From positions 21,338,446 to 21,402,445 of the forward strand of contig CP092882.1 of assembly GCA_030710605.1 (NCBI GenBank): 64,000 nucleotides of DNA, in the 5' to 3' direction. Made by a program: the position numbers and the translations under genes. Source of the DNA: Cordylochernes scorpioides. Taxonomy: Eukaryota; Arthropoda; Arachnida; Pseudoscorpiones; Chernetidae. Of the stretch, positions 22,423 to 31,224 are shown piece by piece (position 1 is the first letter of the stretch; the number at the start of each line of letters is the position of its first letter). Under the pieces are notes generated by a model. That model did not search any database. It saw only the letters and a list, made by a program, of their open reading frames with translations, and was not told where the DNA came from.

Positions 22423-23708
22423 CCAGGTCTATTAGTATGAAACGCGAAAATGGGCGCCAGAGTCCGCTGTGCAACTTTATTTGAGCCGACGGTGGCGCTG
22501 TTGTAGGCGTTTTGTTCTTTGACTCACGTGGCATCAGCATGCGTGCAGTTTTAGAAAAATTCAAATCGTGAAAAATTTCTGGAGCTCGTGGAAAATGGCG
22601 ATTTCCGAGCCAAAAAGTGCCCATTTGCGGGAAGTTTTGTTGTTCGCCTTCAACTGGAAGAAAAGTGCCACTGAAGCCCACCGAATACTCGAGGAGGTTT
22701 ACAGCGACCACGCTCTGAGCAAATCGCAATGTTACAGGTGGTTTAAAAAATTCCAAAGTGGCGATTTTGAACTTGATAATGAACCACATGGAAAACCGCC
22801 CCAAAAGTTCGAGGAAGCTGAGCTGCAAGCTTTGTTGGAAGAGGACAGTACCCAAATGCAGGAGAAACTCGCAAAACAGCTCCAGGTGTCTCAAGGTGCT
22901 GCTTCTCTACGTTTAAACAGCCTCGGAATGACCCAAAAGCTTTCAAGATGGGTCCCCCACGAGTTGAGCGAAAGGCAGCAATAACGGCGTCTGGTAACCT
23001 GCGAAGGGCTGCTCGCCAGGCATGAAAAGAAGTCATTTTTGCACCGAATCGTAACTTCTGATGAGAAATGGATCCATTTCAGCAATCCTACGCGCCAAAA
23101 GTCGTGGGGCCTGCCCGGCCAATTTCCAAAACAGACGCCTAGGCCCAATCGCTTCGGAAAAAAGGCAATGCTTTGCATATGGTGGGACCAGACGGGGGTA
23201 GTATATTTCGAGCTCCTAAAACCTGGCAAAATGGTCAATACTAGTCGCTACGAACAACAAATGCACAGTTTGAGAGAGGCGTTGAATGAAAAAAGACCGG
23301 AATGGCGTGAAAAGCACAACAACCTGATACTGCAGCATGACAACGCTCCAGCCCACAACGCAACGGTGGTCAAAAACACCATAAAAGACTTGGGCTGGGA
23401 ACTCTTACCCCACCCGCCGTACTCACCAGACTTAGCGCCGTCGAACTACCACCTTTTCACATCTTTAGGACACGCCCTAAAAAACCAGGAATTTTCGAAC
23501 TCAGACATACTCCGAAAATGACTTGTTGACTGGTTCGACTCAAAAGGAATAGAAATTTTCAGACAAGGAATTCGAAAATTGCCTGAAAAGTGGTCCGAGT
23601 GTATAGCTAATCAGGGCAGTTACTTTGAATAAAAAATCTTTTGTTGTATGGAATTGGTGAACTTTTGAATTCACTGAAAATTTTCGCGTTTCATACTAAT
23701 AGACCTGG
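22423..23708 (+). mobile_element. Complete mariner transposon, mauritiana type
   Basis: The element is 1286 bp with perfect 29-bp terminal inverted repeats at 22423-22451 and 23680-23708 (CCAGGTCTATTAGTATGAAA at each outer end) and a TA on both sides. This is the usual length and form of mariner. It carries one transposase frame. Perfect terminal repeats suggest a recent insertion, but the gene is broken. Confidence 0.95.
22595..23632 (+). pseudogene. Mariner transposase, inactivated
   Basis: This is a 345-codon frame from ATG at 22595, the same length as Mos1. N-terminal helix-turn-helix segments (residues 1-110) include SKSQCYRWFKKFQSGDF and EAELQALLEED. The linker motif WVPHEL is followed by an in-frame TAA at 22982-22984 (codon 130). 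The catalytic domain has SDEKW (D156), QHDNAPAH (D249) and the third box as PSNYHLF, so residue 284 is Asn where an active D,D34D enzyme needs Asp. A second stop, TGA at 23519-23521 (codon 309), precedes the GSYFE end. Spacing between the second and third catalytic positions is exactly 34. The GDFELDNEPHGKPP stretch places it nearest the mauritiana subfamily. Three independent lesions mean no active enzyme. Confidence 0.95.
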
Positions 23709-23713
23709 TATAT

Positions 23714-23830
23714 ACTAGCCGAATGACCCGGGCAACGCCCGTGTTTTACCCGATTGAATGTTTTGATTCAAATACTATTTGTTACAATTATAAATTGGCG
23801 CCTTAAATAAATGCATATGTTAGGTAATAA
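23714..23830 (+). repeat. Helitron-like terminal fragment (ACTAGCCGAATG type)
   Basis: This starts ACTAGCCGAATGACCCGGGC, then CGCCCGTGTTTTACCCG, and continues ATTCAAATACTATTTGTTAC and TATAAATTGGCGCC. The same module occurs at 43916-44160 and 44468-44575, and inverted at 31886-32112. CTAG next to a GC-rich hairpin is typical of Helitron-like ends. Confidence 0.55.
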
Positions 23831-24114
23831 CTATAGCCTATGAGCTTTATCTGTCTATGTACTGTTGGCTTCCGTAGGCGTCTCTTACTGTAAAAAAGAA
23901 AGAGAGGATTCCATTTGGTTATTAACTAATATATGCATTTATTTAAGGAGTGACCCGCTCCAACACAATAGTTACAGAAATGGGGGGGGGGGGGGGCAAA
24001 GGTGGCGTGTTCGTAGCCAACCAATAGGAGGGCGCCATTCCAAAAAAAAAAAAGCAAACGGTGACAGAGATGACTGACGACTGATTGATTAGGAGATGAG
24101 GAATGACACGCTCG

Positions 24115-24190
24115 TAACTGTATATAGAATAAAAGGGCATTTCCTGACCGCTCTTACATATGAGCATTTTAGGAGGCAGAGAGCGCTATC
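24115..24190. repeat. Fragment of the hammerhead-unit tail
   Basis: AAAAGGGCATTTCCTGACCG, then GAGCATTTTAGGAGGCAGAG, resembles the inverted tail and GATGGCAGAGCGC body of the elements at 7285-7370 and 35816-35880. The BEL element inserted just to its right. Confidence 0.45.
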
Positions 24191-24218
24191 ATATAAATAT
24201 AATCGACCAATGTTATAA

Positions 24219-25223
24219 TGTTAAGAACGGGGTAATTAAAAAAGCTCGTGGAGGAAAAGAAAAATTCTGAACGCTCCACAAACCCCCTTTTTAACAAAAT
24301 AAAAACTTTAACCTAAAGTTTGATATTGTTTTGGGCTGCCTTGGGTGTTCAAGCAAGAAAAAAGGAAGACAACAAAAAGGTTACACATATAAAGTTTTGT
24401 TTAATGTTAGCTATAAAATGAAGGATAAAAAAATATATGAAAACTTATTATTTTTGTATATTCCAAAATTTTTGCATGCAACTTAAATGTTTTTTAACAA
24501 AAAGAAAATATATAATGATGATATTGACGAAAATAGAAAAAAAACTTAGTAAAAATAAGAAAAAGAAAAATACTACAAAATATGCTAGATTAACATAAAA
24601 AATATATCAATTTTTAGGAAATAAAAGCATGTGAGAGAGTGCTCACCAAAAAACAGTTCCTCTCAGTTGTTAGGTCGGCTTGCCCGAGCCCCCCTGCCTT
24701 GGAAGCACAATTTTCGTCTGTCCTCGACGAACTTCCTGGAATCTTCAGATGAAGCACAATATTCGTCGCTCTTGACGTACTCCAACCACTATGCGAATCT
24801 CTCAACGATTCGTCTCGGCTTCACCTTTCTTTGAGATGTCAGCCACTCAGTCCCTTCTCAGACCGCTTGTATGGTCGTTTATGGAAGATGGACGAAGATC
24901 CCGGAGCTCCTCTTGGGCAAGCCCCCGCGAGGATTTTTTCTTGTCTTGTCGGCACAACTGTGACACCAACTCTGGCGCCCGCGCCCTGACCTTTTTGACC
25001 CCTCCGCCCCTCCAATTGGTCGGTGGGTACTTTGGACGGTCCATCCGGCCGGTGGACGCTTACATTCTCTCGGCAAGGGGGGGCCGGTGTGTGAAAAGAG
25101 GAGAAGAAAAAGCAAAAAATAGATTCCCCTTCGCTGAGGGGTCAGACACACAAAAAACCAAAAATATGAAAAAATAGTTGTAATATTTACATATATACAT
25201 ACAATATTCCATGAGTTCTAACA
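24219..25223 (-). repeat. 3' LTR of the BEL/Pao element
   Basis: On the plus strand it starts TGTTAAGAACGGGG and ends GAGTTCTAACA. It is about 1005 bp. The GC-rich part (24640-25120) contains a 128-codon open frame that repeats in the other LTR and is not thought to be a gene. If a TATAA shared by both LTRs is counted, the outer edge is 24214. Confidence 0.85.
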
Positions 25224-25291
25224 TACCCCCACCTTTTCTTTGTGTGAAAACACAAAAAAAAAACAAGGAAATGTGCTCTCCCTTTCTTTTG

Positions 25292-25452
25292 TCACTGATT
25301 CAAAACATCAGGAGCAAACCTTATTGGTTTGCGGACTTCACGTCCGGATCTTGTTTTGATCGTTAGAGGTTTTTTATCCCCAGAGGCCTTTTCAGAAGTT
25401 TCCTCAGAGGAAATCTCAAGGGGAAACAGTCTCTGTACAGGGCGTAGCCATT
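25292..25452 (-). pseudogene. C-terminal tail of BEL/Pao Pol
   Basis: A 53-codon frame starts EWLRPVQRLFPLEI and ends GREVRKPIRFAPDVLNQ before a stop. This R-P-V/I-x-R-L-x-P-L-E-I ending, followed by a TRSGR-x-V-K/R-K-P stretch, is the extreme C-terminus of BEL/Pao integrase. It sits directly against the interrupted reverse transcriptase, so the deletion joins the two at about 25452. Confidence 0.7.
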
Positions 25453-25455
25453 CGC

Positions 25456-26870
25456 CTATTGATGTCTAAAAACGGTTAACTTCATAGGGTCAGTTTGATC
25501 CCACCAAAGGAAGCGAAGAAAGTCCTGGTCTTGAAGCTGCACTGTAATCATCTGAAATGCCTTTCGAATATCGGCTAGAACACCAATACCCTTTTCTCTA
25601 AACCTAATTAATATTTCAGGTATTTTTTCCAAAAGGTTAGGTCCCTTTTCTAGATAGTCATTCAGAGAGAGACCATTATACGACCTGCAGGAGGCATCGA
25701 AAACAGGACGAAGAGGCGTCGTCCTACTTTCAGCCTTGAACACCGGCCTATGCGGTAAATAATGGCCCTTCTTTTGAGGCCTATTCTCCTCTATCCTCTC
25801 AATTAGGCCCTCTCTCTCCCATTCTTGAAGAATAGTAGAATATTCAATAACCATTTTCTCCTTCCTTAACTTACTAGTGCATGCTTCCAATCTCCTCTGC
25901 GCTATTCCTAAATTTGAGGGTATATTATTTCTTTCGCATTTCCATGGTAGCGCGACTGAATATCGTTGATCTTCATCCCTCTTTATATTTTTTATAAAAT
26001 GTTCCCTTAGTTCAGTTTCTCTTTTCTTTTTTGAGACAACTTCGATGGGATCTTGGATTCCCAAGATATCCAGCTCCCAAAGATCTTTCAAGTTGTTTCT
26101 TGCAACCAACATATTCAATGCAATTTGGACCTTATCCTCCTTACCCACCACCGGAGATTGCCCCATAAGCGTCCATCCTAATTTTGTCTCTACGGCAGTT
26201 AGGTCCTCTCCTAGATGGACGACCTTCCCGGTCAGTAATTGTCCAAAATAGTCACTACCTATTAAAATATCTATTTCCTCATTTCTAAAATTTGACGGGT
26301 GAATATAGATCTTTTTCCGTTTTAATTTGTATAACAAACGTCCTCTTGGAATCGGCGGTATCCTTGCACAAATTTCTGGTTGATCGAGGGCGACTATGTC
26401 TACATCAATTTTATTGGTTAGACTTCCCAGTTTCAAAACATATTTTCCGTGCAACGCCTCCTTCATATTTCCTCCCCCGAAAAGAGATTTTTCCAAACTT
26501 ATCTCTCCTATTTTGTTTAAACCCAGTTTTTCGACAATTGATCTCTTTATATAGGAGTAGTGACTTCCAGTGTCAAATAACACTTTTACTTCTTTAGTCT
26601 CTTTAGCCCCTTTCAATTTCGCCACGGAAGTCATGAGTAAGATGTCATTGGCGCATGTTCGCGCAGACATATTAACACCCGTGCATGTTGCATTTCCTTC
26701 ATTAACAACCTTAGATGTTTCACCTTTGAAACTATTGTTTCCTCCTTGCTTCAAAGCAATTTTATTGCAAAAGATATCTAGATGATCTTTTCCGCAATTT
26801 CTACATTTTATGTCTGCTCGGCATTCCCTTTTCAGATGGTTACCCTTTAGACATTTAAAGCAGACTTTAG
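25456..26870 (-). pseudogene. Pol of the BEL/Pao element: protease and partial reverse transcriptase
   Basis: The frame opens at about 26870 with two zinc knuckles (CFKCLKGNHLKREC and CRNCGKDHLDIFC). It continues through an aspartic protease (VLFDTGSHYSYI; DTG is the active site), a spacer, and the start of the reverse transcriptase (PVFDASCRSYNG, VLADIRKAFQMI, FLWW). The Asp of the first catalytic box (LADIRKAF) is present. The Y/F-x-D-D box and everything after it are deleted. The zinc knuckles belong to the end of Gag in related elements, so the gag and pol frames are separated here by a -1 shift near 26875. Not functional on its own. Confidence 0.85.
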
Positions 26871-26876
26871 CCTCCT

Positions 26877-28046
26877 TTAATCCCTCTCGCTAGGTGTAAG
26901 CCGCGAGGCAACAAAACATCTACTACTCAGGTGATTATCCCTCTGGCAGAATATGCATTTTGTCTTAAATGCGCTGCCGAATAAATTGGAGACAGTGGGC
27001 GGTGTCTTCCGAGGAGTCTTTAGTTGAGAACCTGTAGCCCTCATTGAGCTATTACCCTCAAAATTCTCCTTAGCAAATGCCATTCGCTCAGCACCCTTCA
27101 CCTCATCCCGAAGGAAGTCCATCAGAGCCTGAAGTCTACCGCTGGCATCGCTCTTATCTCCATTCTCCGCTCCTTCTTCTTTTATCCCATAGCCCACAGC
27201 AGGATTCCTCTGCCAAACCTGAATAATGTCCAATGGCAGACTCGACTCAACCAATGGGTAGAGAAACACGCCTGCCATCTCCGTGTTAACACCCAGTGAT
27301 TCTAGGTTCTTTAAGTGAGCCGTCAGATCATCGTAGATCTCGTCAAGAGGAAGGTTTTCTTTCCTTGCATTAGAAACAACCAATTTCAACAGTCTCCTTA
27401 TGTAGAGTTCTATGAGAAGGTTCTTATCTCCGAATCGATCTTTTAGGGCTTGTACTACCTTGGGATAATTATCCTCAGTTATGGGGTAACTGCACACAAG
27501 ACGTTGAGCTCTGGATCCCTCGACTACCGCTTGTAGCAGATAGTGAAATTTATCTACATCCCCCAGAGTTTCATCGTCATTGATTTTACTAAATTGCCCC
27601 CACCATGAGAGCCAATCCTCTAGGTTGCCCTTAAATTTTGGTAGCTCCACTTTTGGCAACCTAATAGTTCTTTTAGATTCGGTATTTACAACCGAATTCA
27701 CCGCGGACTCCACCAATGAGCCGTCGACCCTATCCCTCGCGGTTTCACACCGAGACAAATATTTATTTTCTATGTCAAACATCCCTTGAACATAGTTTTC
27801 ACAACCCTCGAATTCTTCTTCGATTTTGACCTCCGTTATGGTTTCATCCTCCAGAAGGAGCCCATGATACCTTGAATCAATTTCACTTATTTCCTTGGAG
27901 AGAGCACAAATTCGGTTATATTTAGCTCTATATTTTTCTGTATCGAAATCTGGCTTTTCTATTTCAGCCCAAAACTCGGTGGACAGCCGAGTAAAAATAG
28001 CTCTTTTGGGGGCTCTAGCCCTTTTTAAGATATCAATATTCTGCAT
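26877..28046 (-). CDS. Gag of the BEL/Pao element
   Basis: This is a 389-codon frame from ATG (MQNIDILKRARAPKRAIFTR) to a stop at 26877. It has the DUF1759-like BEL Gag pattern: LPKVELPKFKGNLEDWLSWW, then FHYLLQAVVEGSRAQRLV, and DRFGDKNLLIELYIRRLL. A zinc knuckle, CIFCQRDNHLSSRC, sits close to the C-terminus. Gag forms the virus-like particle. The end is truncated: two further knuckles are encoded in the next frame, so either a frameshift mutation or a programmed -1 shift separates it from pol. Confidence 0.85.
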   Translation of the reverse strand: MQNIDILKRARAPKRAIFTRLSTEFWAEIEKPDFDTEKYRAKYNRICALSKEISEIDSRYHGLLLEDETITEVKIEEEFEGCENYVQGMFDIENKYLSRCETARDRVDGSLVESAVNSVVNTESKRTIRLPKVELPKFKGNLEDWLSWWGQFSKINDDETLGDVDKFHYLLQAVVEGSRAQRLVCSYPITEDNYPKVVQALKDRFGDKNLLIELYIRRLLKLVVSNARKENLPLDEIYDDLTAHLKNLESLGVNTEMAGVFLYPLVESSLPLDIIQVWQRNPAVGYGIKEEGAENGDKSDASGRLQALMDFLRDEVKGAERMAFAKENFEGNSSMRATGSQLKTPRKTPPTVSNLFGSAFKTKCIFCQRDNHLSSRCFVASRLTPSERD

Positions 28047-28149
28047 TATTTACTATATAATTTTTCTCGAAACCTTTCTCTCTTTTTTTTTTTTTTTTCC
28101 TTTTCTCGATTTGACCAGCCAATGCAGCCTACCCGGGGACGCCAAAAAA

Positions 28150-29158
28150 TATAATGTTAAGAACGGGGTAATTAAAAAAGCTCGTGGAGGAAAAGAAAAA
28201 TTCTGAACGCTCCACAAACCCCCTTTTTAACAAAATAAAAACTTTAACCTAAAGTTTGATATTGTTTTGGGCTGCCTTGGGTGTTCAAGCAAGAAAAAAG
28301 GAAGACAACAAAAAGGTTACACATATAAAATTTTGTTTAATGTTAGCTATAAAATGAAGGATAAAAAAATATATGAAAACTTATTATTTTGTATATTCCA
28401 AAATTTTTGCATGCAACTTAAATGTTTTTTAACAAAAAGAAAATATATAATGATGATATTGACGAAAATAGAAAAAAAAACTTAGTAAAAATAAGAAAAA
28501 GAAAAATACTACAAAATATGCTAGATTAACATAAAAAATATATCAATTTTTAGGAAATAAAAGCATGTGAGAGAGTGCTCACCAAAAAACATTTCCTCTC
28601 AGTTGTTAGGTCGGCTTGCCCGAGCCCCCTGCCTTGGAAGCACAATTTTCGTCTGTCCTCGACGAACTTCCTGGAATCTTCAGATAAAGCACAATATTCG
28701 TCGCTCTTGACGTACTCCAACCACTATGCGAATCTCTCAACGATTCGTCTCGGCTTCACCTTTCTTTGAGATGTCAGCCACTCAGTCCCTTCTCAGACCG
28801 CTTGTATGGTCGTTTATGGAAGATGGACGAAGATCCCGGAGCTCCTCTTGGGCAAGCCCCCGCGAGGATTTTTTCTTGTCTTGTCGGCACAACTGTGACA
28901 CCAACTCTGGCGCCCGCGCCCTGACCTTTTTGACCCCTCCGCCCCTCCAATTGGTCGGTGGGTACTTTGGACGGTCCATCCGGCCGGTGGACGCTTACAT
29001 TCTCTCGGCAAGGGGGGGCCGGTGTGTGAAAAGAGGAGAAGAAACAGCAAAAAATAGATTCCCCTTCGCTGAGGGGTCAGACACACAAAAAACCAAAAAT
29101 ATGAAAAAATAGTTGTAATATTTACATATATACATACAATATTCCATGAGTTCTAACA
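28150..29158 (-). repeat. 5' LTR of the BEL/Pao element
   Basis: It matches the 24219-25223 LTR apart from about seven or eight substitutions and one-base indels. It is followed on the minus strand by the primer-binding-site-like TGGCGTCCCCGGGT. The 5' side (plus position 29159) is flanked by AATGTTATAA, the same ten bases found left of the other LTR. Confidence 0.85.
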
Positions 29159-29330
29159 AATGTTATAATTGATAGAAACTGTATAATTTATGATTGTAAG
29201 GTATCTCTTTATCTTTTGATTACATTTATTTTCACAATGTATCGTTGAAAATTAGTAACATTTTAAAGCGTTAGATGGCGCATAGGAGTTAATTATTGAA
29301 GTCTCTATATCGTACAAATTTCTACATATA

Positions 29331-29902
29331 CAGGGTGCTTCAAAAAAATGTATACACACTTTGAACTTCCATAGAAAATTTATTTACCGTTCTACAAAGT
29401 TAAATTTCAGGAAAATAGAAAACTGAAAGTCCAATATAAATGAAACATAAATAACAAATGTTAATACTGTTCAAATTGGTGACCTGCAGCATCAATACAC
29501 TTCTGAGTACGGGCCAGTGGATAGGACGCAGGGGGCCAATCGAGTTTCCAGCACGCTCTCCAGACCTTACACCACTGGATTTCTTCTTGTGGGGCACAGT
29601 AAAAGATGGGGTGTACAAACGTAAACCACGTAACCTAGACATTCTTTGGAATGAGATTCAAGCAGTGTGTAGAGAAATCTCATTGGACGTTTTGATACGA
29701 TGTACAGAATCTGTGGTGACTCGTACTCAGAATTGTATTGATGCTGCTAGTCACCAATTTGAACAGTATTAACATTTGTTATTTATGTTTCATTTATATT
29801 GGACTTTCAGTTTTCTATTTTCCTGAAATTTAACTTTGCAGAACGGTAAATAAATTTTCTATGGAAGTTCAAAGTGTGTATACATTTTTTTGAAGCACCC
29901 TG
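29331..29902 (+). mobile_element. Foldback mariner/Tc1-type element
   Basis: This is a 572-bp element flanked by TA, starting CAGGGTGCTTCAAAAAAATG and ending in its reverse complement. The arms are long, 29331-29511 and 29722-29902 (181 bp each), and both derive from the 3' end of the element. The left arm even contains the inverted last codons of the transposase. Only the right-hand gene tail is in coding orientation. Confidence 0.8.
29540..29772 (+). pseudogene. Transposase C-terminal fragment
   Basis: The frame reads FPARSPDLTPLDFFLWGTVK, DGVYKRKPRNLDILWNEI and ends HQFEQY before a stop. SPDLTPLDFFLWG contains the third catalytic Asp of a Tc1/mariner-type DDE transposase. Catalytic boxes one and two are missing, replaced on the left by an inverted copy of the element's own end. 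Confidence 0.75.
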
Positions 29903-29916
29903 TATATATGTGTGCA

Positions 29917-30251
29917 GAAGCATAGGGCGCTTCTCCCGTCAAAATAAACGTCAAAAACTGACGCCATCTATTGACCGTCGCCGCAAACTAGCGTCCTCGG
30001 GTCGGTGACAAAGCCACAACACCAGCTTTGGCAAATTGAGAAGCGTCCACCTAGAGAGCCCTAGACTGACGAGGGCCATTAGCCCGAAACCATGGTCTCT
30101 AGGTGGACGCTTCTCAATTTGCCAAAGCTGGTGTTGTGGCTTTGTCACCGACCCGAGGCCGCTAGTTTGCGGCGACGGTCAATAGATGGCGTCAGTTTTT
30201 TATTTTATTTTTTTTGACGTTCATTTTGACAGGAGAAGCGCCCTATGCTTC
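29917..30251. mobile_element. Palindromic element with hammerhead at its apex
   Basis: The arms at 29917-30055 and 30098-30251 are near-perfect reverse complements (CATAGGGCGCTTCTCC at the outside, AATTGAGAAGCGTCCACC inside). The 42-base centre holds a hammerhead core. A second, incomplete copy of the left arm plus ribozyme lies at 30645-30822. Confidence 0.8.
30060..30103 (+). ncRNA. Hammerhead ribozyme f, core intact
   Basis: Core: CTGACGA at 30066-30072 and GAAA at 30086-30089. Stem II is GGGC (30073-30076) with GCCC (30082-30085), loop CATTA. Stem III is ACC/GGT around a two-base loop. The cleavage triplet is GTC, with the scissile bond after C30097. Stem I is CCTAGA (30060-30065) with TCTAGG (30098-30103). 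This is a type I layout with a very short stem III, as in retrozymes and Penelope-like elements. All conserved bases are present, so self-cleavage is plausible. Short stem III motifs often work best as dimers. The copy is in sense with the inferred SEA-gene intron. Confidence 0.8.
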
Positions 30252-30312
30252 TATGGATCAATTTCCTCCCGGCAATATTTACATCTATATATGTGTGTGT
30301 AAAGGAAATAAT

Positions 30313-30600
30313 AGAATTCGGGTAAAAGGCTTCTTTTAAAATAGGCTTTGCAAGCTTTGGGGCAAATTTTCTGTTCTTCAATGGGCAAATACTTTTTGTA
30401 CAATATCAAAATGTTCTTACTACCGAAATAATTGTTACTGTAATATATTTAATAAATAAACATTTTTCAATTCATTTTGATAATAAGATCATGTTGATAT
30501 TGTACATAAAAGTATTTGCCTGTTGAAGAACAGAAAATTTGCTCGAAGCTTGCAAAACTTAAATTAAAAGAAACCTTTTACCCGAATTCTATTATTTCTT
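30313..30600. repeat. Palindromic repeat, about 110-bp arms
   Basis: The arms at about 30313-30420 and 30490-30600 are inverted (AATTCGGGTAAAAGGCTTC at the outside, CAAATACTTTT towards the centre). Each arm has GCAAGCTT(TG/CG) and a TTCTTCAA(T/C)(G/A)GGCAAATAC segment that resembles the arms at 41740-42180. Confidence 0.65.
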
Positions 30601-30644
30601 TTGAAAATAATTTCTGGGTAACTATTGCTCAAATATATGCAGAA

Positions 30645-30850
30645 GCATAAGGCGCTTCTCCCGTCAAAATAAACGTCAAAAACTGACGCCATCTATTGAC
30701 CGTCGCCGCAAACTAGCGGCCTCGGGTCGGTGACAAAGCCACAACACCAGCTTTGGCAAATTGAGAAGCGTCCACCTAAAGAGCCCTAGACTGACGAGGG
30801 CCATTAGCCCGAAACCATGGTCAGGTGTTGATATTAAAAACAAAATCAGC
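30645..30850 (+). mobile_element. Second copy of the 29917 element, ribozyme end fused to an inverted tail
   Basis: Positions 30645-30822 repeat 29917-30097 almost exactly, then switch at the cleavage position to AGGTGTTGATATTAAAAA, the inverted tail of the other hammerhead units (compare 7283 and the complement of 36460). Confidence 0.7.
30785..30822 (+). ncRNA. Hammerhead ribozyme g, 3' half of stem I missing
   Basis: CTGACGA (30791-30797), stem II GGGC/GCCC, GAAA, and stem III ACC/GGT are all present. The sequence ends its homology exactly at GGTC, the cleavage triplet. TCTAGG of stem I is replaced by AGGTGT, so this copy cannot cleave in cis. Confidence 0.65.
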
Positions 30851-31020
30851 CTTTCCTGACCGCTCTGCCATTTGAAATGCTCAAGCGATTTTCCTTCGAT
30901 TTCTCCTTCTTTGTTAAACTTTCTTGGAATACCTTTTACGCTCCTTCTGATGGTACCATTTTCATTGAGATTAGTCAACTTTTTTATTTAAAAAGGCTTT
31001 TTTTGGACTGGCATTTATGG

Positions 31021-31075
31021 TTAGGTTAGATTAGGTTCGGTTAGGTTAGGTTCGGTTAGGTTCGGTTAGGTTAGG
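31021..31075. repeat. Interstitial TTAGG/TTCGG telomere-like repeat
   Basis: About ten units of GGTTA and GGTTC variants lie in a row. A shorter run (TTAGGTTAGGTTAGG) lies at 32270-32285 at the other end of the satellite array. TTAGG is the arthropod telomere unit. Confidence 0.75.
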
Positions 31076-31224
31076 TTTTTTTGGTGTTTTTTTTTTGATG
31101 AATGAAGAATGAAATGAATGATGAATTAAAAATGAATGATGATTTTTGAATCTTTTTTTTTTTTTGTTTTTTTTTTGGTGTTTTTGAATCTTTTTTTTTT
31201 AGACAAACCTTTACTCGGGTAAAA

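Larger units (their letters stand above)
24219..29158 (-). mobile_element. BEL/Pao LTR retrotransposon, young, internally deleted
   Basis: Two LTRs of about 1 kb enclose a gag frame, a protease and partial reverse transcriptase, and the last part of pol, all on the minus strand. A primer-binding-site-like TGGCGTCCCCGGGT follows the 5' LTR (plus coordinates about 28131-28145), and a purine tract (AAAGAAAAGGTGGGGG on the minus strand) precedes the 3' LTR. The LTRs differ at only a handful of positions, so insertion is recent. Most of reverse transcriptase, RNase H and integrase is deleted. The element entered a hammerhead-unit fragment. Confidence 0.9.

Noticed and set aside
24791-25177. 128-codon frame repeated at 28726-29112
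   Set aside because: The identical pair simply reflects the two LTRs of the BEL element; no known LTR-encoded protein resembles it.
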